From assembly GCA_965116555.1 (NCBI GenBank), contig OZ220698.1, positions 2,046,001-2,110,000 on the forward strand: DNA of 64,000 nt. Direction: 5' to 3'. The position numbers were made by a program, and so were the translations under genes. Positions 9,233 through 18,040 of the stretch are shown in pieces. Position 1 is the first letter of the stretch. Every line of letters starts with the position of its first letter. Below the pieces are notes generated by a model that was not told where the DNA came from, searched no databases, and worked only from the letters and a program-made list of their open reading frames with translations. Source of the DNA: DAOUJH01 sp965116555 (GTDB taxonomy: Bacteria; Chloroflexota; Dehalococcoidia; Lucifugimonadales; QGNO01).

Positions 9233-9271
9233 CGACTGGAACTGCTAGGTCTGGTTCCATAAGAATCCGCC

Positions 9272-11131
9272 ATGAGCTATCAACCAATCGAGAATTACGG
9301 AATCATTGGCAACATGCACACTGTTGCTCTGGTTGGTATGAACGGTTCGATCGACTGGTTCTGTATGCCCAGCTTCGACTCGCCCAGCATATTCGGCGCG
9401 ATTCTGGATGATGCGAAGGGCGGGCACTTCAAGATTGCGCCCACCGTGAGCGGGGTAACCCATAAGCAACTCTACTGGCCCCAGACCAACGTGCTGGTGA
9501 CGCGATTTCTGTCCCCCGATGGCGTTGGCGAGGTCACAGACTTCATGCCAGTGGAGGCCGACGAGGAACAGTACCAGCACCAGCACAATGAGCTGGTGCG
9601 CCGTGTCAGCGTGGTGCGCGGTGTAATGCGCTTTCGCGTAGAGTGCTTCCCTGCCTTTGACTATGGCCGGGACACCCACAAGGTGGTGGAACTCGCCGAT
9701 TCGGGGGCCTACTTCTACTCATCCGACATCATATTGCAGCTTTCCACTTCCGTGCCGTTGCACCGCAGCCCTGGTCCCCACGGGGAGGGTATGGTAGCGG
9801 AATTCACCCTGCACGAAGGGCAGACCGTAGCCTTCGCCATTGGGGAGATGTGCGGCGAGTGTGGCGACTATCTACCCCCCTTCTCCGACACGGAAAGCCA
9901 GAGGATTTTTGAGGAGACCGTCAACTACTGGCGCTCCTGGCTTGCAACTTCCACCTACCGGGGACGCTGGCGAGAGATAGTGGAGCGCTCGGCACTGGTG
10001 CTGAAGCTCCTCACCTATAAGCCCACTGGCGCTATTGTCGCCGCACCAACGAGCAGCTTGCCTGAAGAGCTGGGGGGCGAACGCAACTGGGACTATCGCT
10101 ACACGTGGATTAGAGACGCCGCCTTCACTCTCTACGCCCTGTTGCGCATAGGGTTCACTGATGAGGCAACCCAGTTTATGAACTGGATTGAGGCCAGAGC
10201 CGGCGAGCTAAACCCGGATGGCTCGCTGCAGATCATGTACGGCATCGATGGCCGCCACCTCCTCACGGAGGAGACCTTAGACCACCTGGAGGGTCACCGC
10301 GGCTCTCGACCTGTGCGTATTGGCAACGGCGCCTACTCTCAACTGCAGCTGGACATCTACGGCGAGCTGATGGACGCCGTTTACCTCTACAACAGGTACG
10401 GACATCCCATTTCCAGAGATTTCTGGGTGCACCTCCGGAGGCTGGTCAACTGGGTCTGCGACAACTGGCAGCGGCCCGACGAGGGAATTTGGGAGATGCG
10501 CAACGTGCAGGACCACTACGTCTACTCCAAGCTAATGTGCTGGGTGGCCATAGACCGCGCCCTGCGTATCGCCGATGCCCGCGCCTTTCCGGCGGATCGG
10601 GAAAGGTGGTACAAGACCAGAGACAGCATATACGAAGAGATTATGCAGCGGGGATGGAACGACCGTCGCGGCGCATTTGTCCAGACATACGAAGGCGAAC
10701 ATCTGGACGCCTCTAACCTTACGATGCCCTTGGTGTTCTTCATGGCGCCCACGGATCCCCGCATGCTTCAGACGTTGGATGCCATCAACCGCTCGCCTGA
10801 GAAGGGTGGACTGGTGTCCAATAGCCTTGTATACCGCTACAACGTGAATGTGTCGCCCGATGGCCTCAGCGGCCAGGAGGGCACCTTCAATATCTGTACC
10901 TTCTGGCTGGTGGAGGCCCTCACCCGGGCCGGCCGCTCCGACCAATCGCGCTTGGAACAGGCCCAGCTTATGTTTGAGAAGATGCTTGGGTATGCCAATC
11001 ACCTGGGACTCTACGCCGAGGAGACCGGACACAGCGGCGAGAGCCTGGGCAACTTCCCTCAAGCGTTTACGCACCTGGCCCTAATCAGTTCGGCCTTCAA
11101 CCTGGACCGCGCCTTAGACGGTCTGTTTTGA
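9272..11131 (+). CDS. Glycoside hydrolase family 15 protein (glucoamylase/trehalase-like)
   Basis: Cytoplasmic GH15 enzyme; bacterial members hydrolyse alpha-glucans, isomalto-oligosaccharides or trehalose. The 619-residue protein has no signal peptide. The N-terminal beta-domain opens with the typical PIENYGIIGN and GSIDWFCMPSFDSPSIFG. The (alpha/alpha)6 barrel carries GERNWDYRYTWIRDA from about 270. The likely catalytic pair is Glu408 in GIWEMR and Glu536 in GQEGTFNICTFW, inferred by comparison with known glucoamylases. The substrate cannot be read from sequence. It stands alone behind a good promoter and 91 bases before a hydrolase gene. Confidence 0.93.
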   Translation: MSYQPIENYGIIGNMHTVALVGMNGSIDWFCMPSFDSPSIFGAILDDAKGGHFKIAPTVSGVTHKQLYWPQTNVLVTRFLSPDGVGEVTDFMPVEADEEQYQHQHNELVRRVSVVRGVMRFRVECFPAFDYGRDTHKVVELADSGAYFYSSDIILQLSTSVPLHRSPGPHGEGMVAEFTLHEGQTVAFAIGEMCGECGDYLPPFSDTESQRIFEETVNYWRSWLATSTYRGRWREIVERSALVLKLLTYKPTGAIVAAPTSSLPEELGGERNWDYRYTWIRDAAFTLYALLRIGFTDEATQFMNWIEARAGELNPDGSLQIMYGIDGRHLLTEETLDHLEGHRGSRPVRIGNGAYSQLQLDIYGELMDAVYLYNRYGHPISRDFWVHLRRLVNWVCDNWQRPDEGIWEMRNVQDHYVYSKLMCWVAIDRALRIADARAFPADRERWYKTRDSIYEEIMQRGWNDRRGAFVQTYEGEHLDASNLTMPLVFFMAPTDPRMLQTLDAINRSPEKGGLVSNSLVYRYNVNVSPDGLSGQEGTFNICTFWLVEALTRAGRSDQSRLEQAQLMFEKMLGYANHLGLYAEETGHSGESLGNFPQAFTHLALISSAFNLDRALDGLF

Positions 11132-11222
11132 GGCTAGAGATACTACTGCCTGCCGCTGAGAACTCCCTTAGAGACTTAGACCCTGCTTGGGTCCTTGCAA
11201 TCTGGTAAGCCAAGAGGGATTT

Positions 11223-12218
11223 ATGGCAAGAGGCCGCAGACCGAAGAAGAGCAGGGGTGCCGGTAGGCGACGGCAAAACAGGCGTTTGACCGGCTCCCGA
11301 GCCCTGCGCTGGGGATTGCCCATTGTGCTGTTGCTGGTAGCCTTCTATGGTTACGTCTCCTATTCCATGGCATCCGGTGTAACCAAGCTTGACAGAAGCC
11401 CGTTGGAAGGACATCCCACCGAATACGGACTGCCCTATGAGAACGTGGCGTTCTCTCCGCGAGGCGACGAGTGGGATGGCATTGTCTTGAGAGGCTGGCT
11501 CATTGAGAGGGAGAGAGATGAGCTGACGGTAATACTGGTCCACGGCCTTAACAGAAACCGCACCGGAGACAACGCTTTGGAACTGGCTAGAAGACTGTTT
11601 GACCGCGGTTTCAACGTGCTGTTGTTTGACATCAGAGGTCACGGCGAATCGGACGGTGAGCGGTTGTCAGCCGGATACTTTGAGAAGTGGGATGTTCTGG
11701 GCGCGTACGACTTCCTGGTGCAGATAGGCGCGTCGCCGGAGGAGATAGGCTTGTTGGGCTGGTCGTTGGGTGGAGCCACGGCCCTGCTGGCCGCTGCCGA
11801 GGAGCCCGCGATCAAGGCCGTGGTAGCGGATAGCTCCTTCGCTGACGTGCACGATCTGATTGCCCAGGAGACGGCCCGCGCCACGGTCTTTCCCCAGTGG
11901 GTAGTGCCTGTGTTCATCCCAGGCATGAAGATCATATCCCGCGTTCTTTACGGCATAGACGTAGGAGCGGTGGTGCCAGAGAGAGCGGCTGGAACCCTGG
12001 GCTATCCCATCCTGGTCATTCACGGAGAAGCGGACGAACGCGTCCCGGCGGAGCAGAGCGTTCGCATACACGCCTCTGCTGCGGTGGGAAGCGAGCTCTG
12101 GCTGTCTCCGGGCTCCGAGCACGCCGACGCCGTAATTGACGCACCGGACGAATATGTGGAACGCGTGGACGCCTACTTTCGGGAGCGGCTAGGTGAAAAC
12201 GTGACGGGATTGTGGTGA
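11223..12218 (+). CDS. Membrane-anchored alpha/beta hydrolase
   Basis: Serine hydrolase of the alpha/beta fold (331 aa), substrate unknown. A very basic N-terminus (residues 1-27) precedes one membrane helix at about 29-50, so the catalytic domain probably faces outward. The oxyanion region is VHGLNRN near 107; the nucleophile is Ser181 in GWSLGG, the acid Asp271 in GEADERVP and the base His300 in GSEHAD. This resembles the BAAT/dienelactone or YqkD-like group. I chose ATG 11223, which has AGAGGG 6 bases upstream, over an in-frame TTG at 11187. tRNA-Val follows 79 bases downstream. Confidence 0.88.
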   Translation: MARGRRPKKSRGAGRRRQNRRLTGSRALRWGLPIVLLLVAFYGYVSYSMASGVTKLDRSPLEGHPTEYGLPYENVAFSPRGDEWDGIVLRGWLIERERDELTVILVHGLNRNRTGDNALELARRLFDRGFNVLLFDIRGHGESDGERLSAGYFEKWDVLGAYDFLVQIGASPEEIGLLGWSLGGATALLAAAEEPAIKAVVADSSFADVHDLIAQETARATVFPQWVVPVFIPGMKIISRVLYGIDVGAVVPERAAGTLGYPILVIHGEADERVPAEQSVRIHASAAVGSELWLSPGSEHADAVIDAPDEYVERVDAYFRERLGENVTGLW

Positions 12219-12296
12219 GAACGCCCATTGTAACGGTCGCAGCGGCGGTCATTGCCAAGCAGGCATCGCAATACTATACTGCAAGGCTACAGGCAG

Positions 12297-12370
12297 GGGC
12301 GGTTAGCTCAGCTGGTTAGAGCGTCGCGTTGACATCGCGGAGGTCACTGGTTCGACTCCAGTACCGCCCA
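12297..12370 (+). tRNA. tRNA-Val (anticodon GAC)
   Basis: A 74-base cloverleaf. The 7-bp acceptor stem pairs GGGCGGT with ACCGCCC; the D-arm is GCTC/GAGC; the anticodon stem TCGCG/CGCGG encloses the loop TTGACAT with anticodon GAC; the T-arm ACTGG/CCAGT has the TTCGACT loop. The discriminator is A and no CCA is encoded. It lies between the hydrolase gene and the ribosomal operon. Confidence 0.97.
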
Positions 12371-12764
12371 CTCCGAACCCCCAAATCCTGCGCCGCCGTC
12401 GAGTTCCAACGTGTCGGCGGGCACCGCAATGACCTCTTGGGCTGCACCACATGTAGGCGAATGTCAGACTAATGTGAGTGGGGCAGGCTCGGCGGCTCGC
12501 TTGGACCCCACGAGGTTTACGTTGGGTCACCTGCCCCACTGTGTTTGAGTGTACCACACGCATGTAACTTGTGCGTAACTTTAAGGCGAATATATCGTGA
12601 TGTTTTATAACTTTTCCGCGCATGGGTAAGACGGCGCCGTTCTTTGGCATCGTGGGCATCGTGGCCTTTGCTGTTGCTGTTGACAGGGCTAGCCGTAGAA
12701 GCTAAAATAGCCGATTGTTGCCATCTGTGATGGCTCGGTTACCTATGCTTGGGCTGGGAGACAC
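12371..12764. other. 394-base intergenic region between tRNA-Val and rpsL with a long inverted repeat
   Basis: No credible coding sequence is seen. An 11-bp perfect inverted repeat (AGTGGGGCAGG at 12477-12487 and its complement at 12530-12540) encloses a 42-base loop holding a second 5-bp stem (GACCC 12504-12508, GGGTC 12524-12528). No T-run follows on either strand, so it is not a standard terminator. The promoter for rpsL lies at 12680-12708. The apparent minus-strand reading frame over 12303-12659 is the common artefact of translating a tRNA backwards. Confidence 0.6.
12680..12708 (+). promoter_or_regulatory. Promoter of the ribosomal super-operon
   Basis: TTGACA (12680-12685), a 17-base spacer and TAAAAT (12703-12708), close to the sigma-70 consensus. 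The start is expected near 12715, about 50 bases before rpsL. This is the strongest promoter pattern upstream of the whole rpsL-to-rpsI run. Confidence 0.8.
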
Positions 12765-13175
12765 ATGCCTACAGTAAATCAACTGATACGTAAGGGTCGC
12801 AAGAATCTGCACAAGCGCACCAAAGCGCCGGCGCTCAGGTTCGTGCAAAACTCGCTGCGCAACCGCACAGTGAGAGGTCCCGGTTGCCCGCAGCGTAGAG
12901 GCGTTTGCGTTCAGGTGAAAACCGTAACTCCCAAGAAACCAAACTCCGCGTTGCGCAAAGTGGCGCGGGTGCGTCTCACCAACGGGATAGAGGTCACGGC
13001 CTATATTCCCGGAGAAGGCCACACCCTCCAAGAGCACTCGGTGGTCTTGGTTCGCGGAGGCAGAGTGAGGGACGTTCCCGGAGTGCGCTATCACATAGTT
13101 CGCGGCGCTCTGGACTCCACAGGCGTATCGGACCGCAAGCAAGGCCGCAGCAAATACGGATCCAAGAAGGGCTAA
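12765..13175 (+). CDS. rpsL: 30S ribosomal protein S12
   Basis: Decoding-centre protein of the small subunit, 136 residues. It opens with PTVNQLIRKGR and holds the universal KPNSALRKVARVRL near 49-62 and VLVRGGRVRDVPGVRYHIVRG near 93-112, the loops where streptomycin-resistance changes arise; here the wild-type lysines are present. GGGAG lies upstream of the ATG. First gene of the ribosomal run, behind its own promoter. Confidence 0.98.
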   Translation: MPTVNQLIRKGRKNLHKRTKAPALRFVQNSLRNRTVRGPGCPQRRGVCVQVKTVTPKKPNSALRKVARVRLTNGIEVTAYIPGEGHTLQEHSVVLVRGGRVRDVPGVRYHIVRGALDSTGVSDRKQGRSKYGSKKG

Positions 13176-13193
13176 GCAACTCAGGCGGTCATT

Positions 13194-13664
13194 ATGTCCA
13201 GAAGAAGGCGAGCAGAGCGCAGGCAGGTTATGCCCGATCCCAGGTATGGGAGCGAAGAGCTTGCCCGCTTCATCAATCGCGTAATGATTGGCGGCAAGAA
13301 GACCGTTGCCCAGAGGATTGTCTACTCTGCTTTGGACAGGCTGGAGGAAGAGGCACACCGCCCCGGACTAGAGGTTTTCCAGCAGGCCATGCGCAACGCA
13401 ACACCAGCCTTGGAAGTAAAACCACGCCGTGTCGGCGGAGCCACCTACCAGGTTCCGGTAGAGGTCAGGGCGGACCGGCGTCAAGCGCTAGCCATGCGCT
13501 GGCTCATTACATCGGCGCGCTCTCGTAGCGGGTTGCCGATGTCTGAACGGTTGTATAGAGAGCTCCTGGAAGCCTCCCGAGGTGAGGGAGCAGCAGTGAA
13601 GCGGCGGGAGGACTTGCATCGTATGGCTGAGGCCAACCGGGCCTTTGTCCACTATCGCTGGTAG
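13194..13664 (+). CDS. rpsG: 30S ribosomal protein S7
   Basis: Primary 16S rRNA binder of the small-subunit head, 156 residues, the usual length. Typical segments: MSRRRRAERRQVMPDPRYGSEELARFINRVM is the conserved N-terminus in outline (first basic block, then PDP), followed by GGKKTVAQRIVYSAL, the Trp/Tyr-poor core, and the late segment GEGAAVKRREDLHRMAEANRAF. The start follows rpsL by 18 bases with a weak ribosome binding site, suggesting translational coupling. fusA follows after 58 bases. Confidence 0.98.
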   Translation: MSRRRRAERRQVMPDPRYGSEELARFINRVMIGGKKTVAQRIVYSALDRLEEEAHRPGLEVFQQAMRNATPALEVKPRRVGGATYQVPVEVRADRRQALAMRWLITSARSRSGLPMSERLYRELLEASRGEGAAVKRREDLHRMAEANRAFVHYRW

Positions 13665-13722
13665 TGCCCCGCATATATTTAATTCCCCTACACGGGTTTG
13701 GATCTCGGAGTCGACTATCCTC

Positions 13723-15768
13723 ATGGATGAGATTCGTAACATAGGGTTTATTGCGCATATCGACGCTGGCAAGACCACCGTCACAGAGCGGGTGTTGTTT
13801 CTTTCCGGGCTGACCCACAAGCTGGGAAGCGTGGACGAGGGCACTGCGGTGATGGACTGGATGGACCAGGAGCGTGAACGCGGCATCACTATTACGGCCG
13901 CCGCCGCCACCACTTCCTGGAAAGAGCACCGGATCAACGTCATAGATACACCCGGCCACGTAGACTTCACCGCGGAGGTGGAGCGCAGCCTCCGCGTCCT
14001 CGATGGCGGAGTGGTCGTCTTCGATGCCGTGGCAGGTGTGCAGCCTCAGTCAGAGACGGTATGGCGCCAGGCCGACAAGTACCGCGTGCCCCGCATCTGT
14101 TTTATCAACAAGATGGACCGCGTCGGCGCCAACTTCCAAAGAGCCATTGATATGATACGGCACCGCCTGAAGGCCAACCCTGTACCCATACAGATGCCCA
14201 TTGGCAGCAACTCCGAGTTTCAGGGCGTGGTAGACATTCTGGAAGAGAAGGCGCTCATCTATTCCGAGGGGAGCATCCTGGCAGAGGAAGCCCCCATCCC
14301 GGAGGAGTGCCGGGAAGAGTACCTCAATTATAGAGATGCCCTGATGGAGAAGGTGGCCGAGACGGACGAATCCCTTCTCATCAAGTACCTGGAGGGGGAG
14401 GAGATATCCTCCAGCGAACTGCGCTCCGCTCTGCGACGCTCCACAATCCAGAATCACATTGTACCCGTGTTGTGCGGCACGGCGCTGCGCACCAAGGGCA
14501 TTCAGCCTCTGCTGGACGCTATAGTCGACTACCTCCCGTCTCCGTTGGACGTTCCCCCAGTGACGGGCGTTCATCCCAAGACAGGGGAAGAGATGCTTAG
14601 GGAACCCGGCACGGATGAGCCGTTCTCCGCGCTGGCTTTCAAAGTAGTAACAGACCCTTATACGGGCCGCTTGGTGTACCTGAGGGTGTACTCCGGCAAA
14701 GTGACCAGCGGATCCACAGTTTATAACGTCACCAAAGGCCAGCGTGAACGGATGGGCCGCATTCTCAAAATGTTCGCTGACCGCAGAGAAGAGGTTAGCG
14801 AGCTCCAAGCCGGTGACATAGCCGCTACGGTCGGCCTGAAGAACACCTTTACCGGCGATACCCTTACCGCAGAGAACTCACAGGTGCTGCTGGAAGCCAT
14901 TCGTTTCCCCCAGCCCGTCATCTCCATGGCCATAGAGCCAAGAAGCAAGGCGGACCAGGACAGGCTCACGGACGCTCTGATCAAGCTGGCTGAAGAAGAC
15001 CCCACCTTTGTTATGAGATTTGATCAAGAGACCGGGCAGACGGTCATCTCCGGGATGGGCGAGCTGCACCTGGAGGTATTGGTAGAGCGGCTGAAGCGTG
15101 AATTCAGTGTTCAGGCCAACATAGGCAAACCCAGGGTTTCCTATCGCGAGGCCATTACGTCTGCCACACGGGCCGAGGGACGCTTCGTGCGCCAGTCCGG
15201 AGGTCGGGGCCAGTACGGCCACGTCTGGCTGGAGGTAGAGCCTTTGGAGCGCGGCGCCGGCTTCGTGTTCGAAGACAAGATAGTAGGCGGCGCCATACCC
15301 AGGGAGTACATCTCTGCCGTTCAACAGGGGATCAGAGACTCCCTGGAGAACGGTATCGTCGGCGGCTACCCTGTGGTTGATGTCAAAGCCACACTGGTCG
15401 ACGGCTCCTACCACGAAGTCGATTCATCTGAGATGGCGTTTAGGGTTGCTGGCGGCATGGGCATGCGCGAGGCTTTGCGCCGCGCCGGTTCGGCACTACT
15501 TGAGCCGGTCATGTCGGTGGAAGTGGTCACGCCGGGCGATTTCCTTGGCGAGATACTCTCCGACCTAAGCAGCCGCCGCTCTCAGATAAATAACATGGAA
15601 GGCCAGGGGGATACCCAGATGGTATCGGCTTACACCCCACTGGCGGAGATGTTTGGCTACGCCACGGACTTGCGTTCCATTACCCAGGGTCGAGCCAGCT
15701 ACACCATGGAGTTCGACCATTATCAGCGCGTGCCTGACAACATTGTACAGGAGGTAGTCCGCGAATAG
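13723..15768 (+). CDS. fusA: Elongation factor G
   Basis: Translocase GTPase that moves tRNA-mRNA through the ribosome and aids ribosome recycling. The 681-residue product has G1 AHIDAGKTT near 10-18, switch II DTPGHVDF near 75-82 and G4 NKMD near 129-132, then domains II-V with the C-terminal EF-G signature. I chose ATG 13723 because EF-G proteins begin just before RNIGFIAHIDAG; the frame upstream is not conserved and overlaps rpsG. The GGAG site is 12 bases away, rather far. tuf, which normally follows fusA in this operon, is absent; rpsJ comes next. Confidence 0.97.
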   Translation: MDEIRNIGFIAHIDAGKTTVTERVLFLSGLTHKLGSVDEGTAVMDWMDQERERGITITAAAATTSWKEHRINVIDTPGHVDFTAEVERSLRVLDGGVVVFDAVAGVQPQSETVWRQADKYRVPRICFINKMDRVGANFQRAIDMIRHRLKANPVPIQMPIGSNSEFQGVVDILEEKALIYSEGSILAEEAPIPEECREEYLNYRDALMEKVAETDESLLIKYLEGEEISSSELRSALRRSTIQNHIVPVLCGTALRTKGIQPLLDAIVDYLPSPLDVPPVTGVHPKTGEEMLREPGTDEPFSALAFKVVTDPYTGRLVYLRVYSGKVTSGSTVYNVTKGQRERMGRILKMFADRREEVSELQAGDIAATVGLKNTFTGDTLTAENSQVLLEAIRFPQPVISMAIEPRSKADQDRLTDALIKLAEEDPTFVMRFDQETGQTVISGMGELHLEVLVERLKREFSVQANIGKPRVSYREAITSATRAEGRFVRQSGGRGQYGHVWLEVEPLERGAGFVFEDKIVGGAIPREYISAVQQGIRDSLENGIVGGYPVVDVKATLVDGSYHEVDSSEMAFRVAGGMGMREALRRAGSALLEPVMSVEVVTPGDFLGEILSDLSSRRSQINNMEGQGDTQMVSAYTPLAEMFGYATDLRSITQGRASYTMEFDHYQRVPDNIVQEVVRE

Positions 15769-15793
15769 TGCGGCCCGGCAAAAGCAGGAAGAT

Positions 15794-16123
15794 ATGACAA
15801 CCTCAGCCCCAACACAGCATAGGCAGCGCATAAGAATAGTCTTGAAGGCGTTCGATCACCGTCTCCTTGACCAATCGGCGGAACACATTGTCGAAACGGC
15901 TGAGAGAGCGGGAGCGCAGGTGGCTGGGCCCATACCACTACCCACGTCCATCAAGCGATTCTGTGTCATCCGCTCACCGCACGTCGACAAAAACTCCCGT
16001 GAGCACTTTGAGCTGCGCACGCACAAGCGGCTCATCGATATCTTAAGCCCGACATCCCGTACCATCGATGCGCTGACCAGGCTTAATATGCCCGCGGGCG
16101 TCGATATATCGATAAAGTTGTAG
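15794..16123 (+). CDS. rpsJ: 30S ribosomal protein S10 (NusE)
   Basis: S10 sits in the small-subunit head and also pairs with NusB (encoded at 332) in antitermination. The 109-residue product shows RIRIVLKAFDHRLLD, the loop IPLPTSIKRFCVIRSPHVDKNSREHF in outline (positions about 47-73) and the C-terminal ALTRLNMPAGVDISIKL. AGGAAG lies just before the ATG. It starts the S10 section, 25 bases after fusA. Confidence 0.98.
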   Translation: MTTSAPTQHRQRIRIVLKAFDHRLLDQSAEHIVETAERAGAQVAGPIPLPTSIKRFCVIRSPHVDKNSREHFELRTHKRLIDILSPTSRTIDALTRLNMPAGVDISIKL

Positions 16124-16134
16124 TTGGAAAAGAA

Positions 16135-17121
16135 ATGCCAATAGGTCTATTAGGTGAAAAACTAGGCATGACCCAGGTCTTCCGTGAAGACGGCACGGCC
16201 CAGGCGGTGACGGTATTGCAGGCAGGCCCCTGTATGGTGACCCAGGTCAAGACTATGGCCAAAGACGGCTACGAAGCGGTGCAACTCAGCTTTGGGGAGA
16301 AGCGCCGGCTGAATAGGGCTGAAGAAGGACACTTGAGACAGATGGGCAGATTCCGCTATCTGAGGGAACTGCCGCCTGCGGACCTGGACTACGTTCAGGT
16401 AGGTCAAACGGTGGACGTCTCCATATTCCAGCCCGGCGACATCATAAACGTGACCGGCACCACCAAGGGCCGAGGCTTTGCCGGAGGCATCAAGCGGCAT
16501 GGCTTCAGCGGCGGACCCAAGACTCACGGACAGTCCGACAGGCATCGCGCCCCCGGCTCCATTGGCGCAGGCACCACGCCGGGCAGGGTGCTCAAGGGCA
16601 AACGCATGGCTGGCCACATGGGCAACGTCCGCGTCACCGCTCAGAATGTAGAGGTGGTTCAGGTGGACGCGGAACGCAATTTGCTGCTCATCAAAGGAAG
16701 CGTGCCGGGCGCCAACCGGCAACTCGTGCTCATTCAGCACACTATTGAAGGAATCCAGCGGCTGAAACAGGACCCTATCTGGAGCAGACCCATTGAAGAG
16801 GCGAACCTCACGGAAGATCCGGACGTCATTGTAGAAGCCGGGGAACAGATGGAAGCTCAGGCCGAGGCCACTGCGGAGGAGCAAGAGCCCGTGGCTGAGC
16901 AGCCGGCGCAGCAGCAAGAAGAGGAGGAGTCCCCAGCATCCACTCAGGAAGATGCCTCTGAATCAATGCCGGAGGCAGAAGTCACCGCGGAAGAAGAGGT
17001 GACGGATCAGGCTGAAGAAGGATCGTCAAGTGAAGAGGAGGAGCCTTCTCAATCGGAAGGTGCTCCACTTCAAGAAGAGACACCGGAACCAGAGGAAGAA
17101 AAGGAAGGAAAGAGCCAGTGA
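16135..17121 (+). CDS. rplC: 50S ribosomal protein L3 with long acidic C-terminal tail
   Basis: Early assembly protein of the large subunit, near the peptidyl-transferase centre. Residues 1-210 are a normal L3: GLLGEKLGMTQVF at the start, the TTKGRGFAGGIKRHGF loop at about 109-124 and the GHMGN segment near 160. The family length is about 205-215, but this protein is 328 residues: from about 225 to the end it is a Glu-, Gln-, Ser- and Pro-rich low-complexity tail of about 100 residues. No frameshift or fused domain is seen. The tail would carry a large negative charge. It overlaps rplD by 4 bases (GTGA). Similar tails occur in L4, S3, S17, S5 and L13. Confidence 0.97.
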   Translation: MPIGLLGEKLGMTQVFREDGTAQAVTVLQAGPCMVTQVKTMAKDGYEAVQLSFGEKRRLNRAEEGHLRQMGRFRYLRELPPADLDYVQVGQTVDVSIFQPGDIINVTGTTKGRGFAGGIKRHGFSGGPKTHGQSDRHRAPGSIGAGTTPGRVLKGKRMAGHMGNVRVTAQNVEVVQVDAERNLLLIKGSVPGANRQLVLIQHTIEGIQRLKQDPIWSRPIEEANLTEDPDVIVEAGEQMEAQAEATAEEQEPVAEQPAQQQEEEESPASTQEDASESMPEAEVTAEEEVTDQAEEGSSSEEEEPSQSEGAPLQEETPEPEEEKEGKSQ

Positions 17122-18038
17122 AGCTTCCCGTAATGGACATAACTGGTACGCAGATTGGAACGCTGGAAGTCAGCGATAGTTTGTTTGATGTTCCAGCCAA
17201 CCAGCCGGTGGTGCATCAGGCTATGGTGCGCCAGCTTGCCAATGCCAGGCAGGGCACATCCTCCACCAAGACGCGCGCCCAGGTATCTGGCGGTGGAGCC
17301 AAGCCCAGGCCTCAGAAACATAGCGGACGCGCCAGGCAGGGCAGCATACGTTCCCCTCAGTACGCAGGAGGAGGCATTGTGTTCGGCCCCAGCCCGCGGA
17401 GCTTCCGACAGAGCATGCCCAAAAAGATGCGCAGGCTCGCCATTCGTTGTCTGCTCTCGGACAAGGCCAGGGACAACAGGTTGACCCTTCTTCAGAACAT
17501 TGACCTACCCACTTCCCGCACCAAGGAGATGGTCAACGTCCTGAAGGCACTGGACGCAGCCTCCAGCACCCTGATAGTCACTCACCCACCCAGCAGCAAC
17601 TTAGTCCTCTCCGCCCGCAACATCAAGAAAGTAAAAACGCTCCCCGCATCCAACATCAATGTCCTGGACTTGCTGGAGCACGACCGCCTCATCATGACGG
17701 TAGACGCCGTCCACCGGGCAGAAGAGCTGTGGGCGGGCGGCGTAACGTCCGCTGAAGTGGAAATGGAACCAAAGGCCAGGACACGCCGGCGTACTTCGGC
17801 CGGAACTGCCCGCAGTGGCAGGGGCCGCCGGAGCAAGGCAAGTGTTGACGAAGAAGTGGCGGAAGCAGAGCCGGAAGCAACGGTAGAGGTAGAGTCGGAA
17901 GCAACGGTAGAAGCGGAGCCGGAAGTGACGGCGGAAACAGAGCCGGAAGCAACGGTAGAAGCAGAGCCGGAAGTGACGGCGGAAACAGAGCCGGAAGTGG
18001 CGGCGGAACCTGAAGAAGAAGGGCGTAAGGAGGAGTAG
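17118..18038 (+). CDS. rplD: 50S ribosomal protein L4 with acidic repeat tail
   Basis: L4 lines the exit tunnel; in some bacteria it also regulates the S10 operon. Residues 1-210 are normal, with the tunnel loop GGGAKPRPQKHSGRARQGS at 58-76 and FGPSPRSF near 89-96. GTG 17118 is the start, in a 4-base overlap with rplC and behind GGAAGGAAAG. Residues 220-245 are basic (RTRRR, RGRR), and 246-306 form an acidic tail of EAEPE/TVEAE repeats, including two exact copies of a 16-residue unit. Family length is about 205, so this is half as long again. Confidence 0.97.
   Translation: MKLPVMDITGTQIGTLEVSDSLFDVPANQPVVHQAMVRQLANARQGTSSTKTRAQVSGGGAKPRPQKHSGRARQGSIRSPQYAGGGIVFGPSPRSFRQSMPKKMRRLAIRCLLSDKARDNRLTLLQNIDLPTSRTKEMVNVLKALDAASSTLIVTHPPSSNLVLSARNIKKVKTLPASNINVLDLLEHDRLIMTVDAVHRAEELWAGGVTSAEVEMEPKARTRRRTSAGTARSGRGRRSKASVDEEVAEAEPEATVEVESEATVEAEPEVTAETEPEATVEAEPEVTAETEPEVAAEPEEEGRKEE
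17898..17993 (+). repeat. 48-bp tandem repeat, two copies, in the rplD tail
   Basis: Two nearly identical adjacent 48-base units starting at 17898 and 17946, encoding the same 16 residues each (EATVEAEPEVTAETEP). A degenerate half unit precedes at about 17874. The copies differ by a single synonymous base by eye, which points to recent duplication. Confidence 0.85.
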
Positions 18039-18040
18039 CC

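Noticed and set aside
9040..9271. T-box leader for proS
   Set aside because: No T-box consensus or terminator pair was seen in this gap; the minus-strand reading frame here is Cys-rich and implausible.
12303..12659. 118-codon minus-strand frame ending in GGTGVEPVTSAMSTRR
   Set aside because: This is the well-known false protein from translating a tRNA gene (here tRNA-Val) on the wrong strand.
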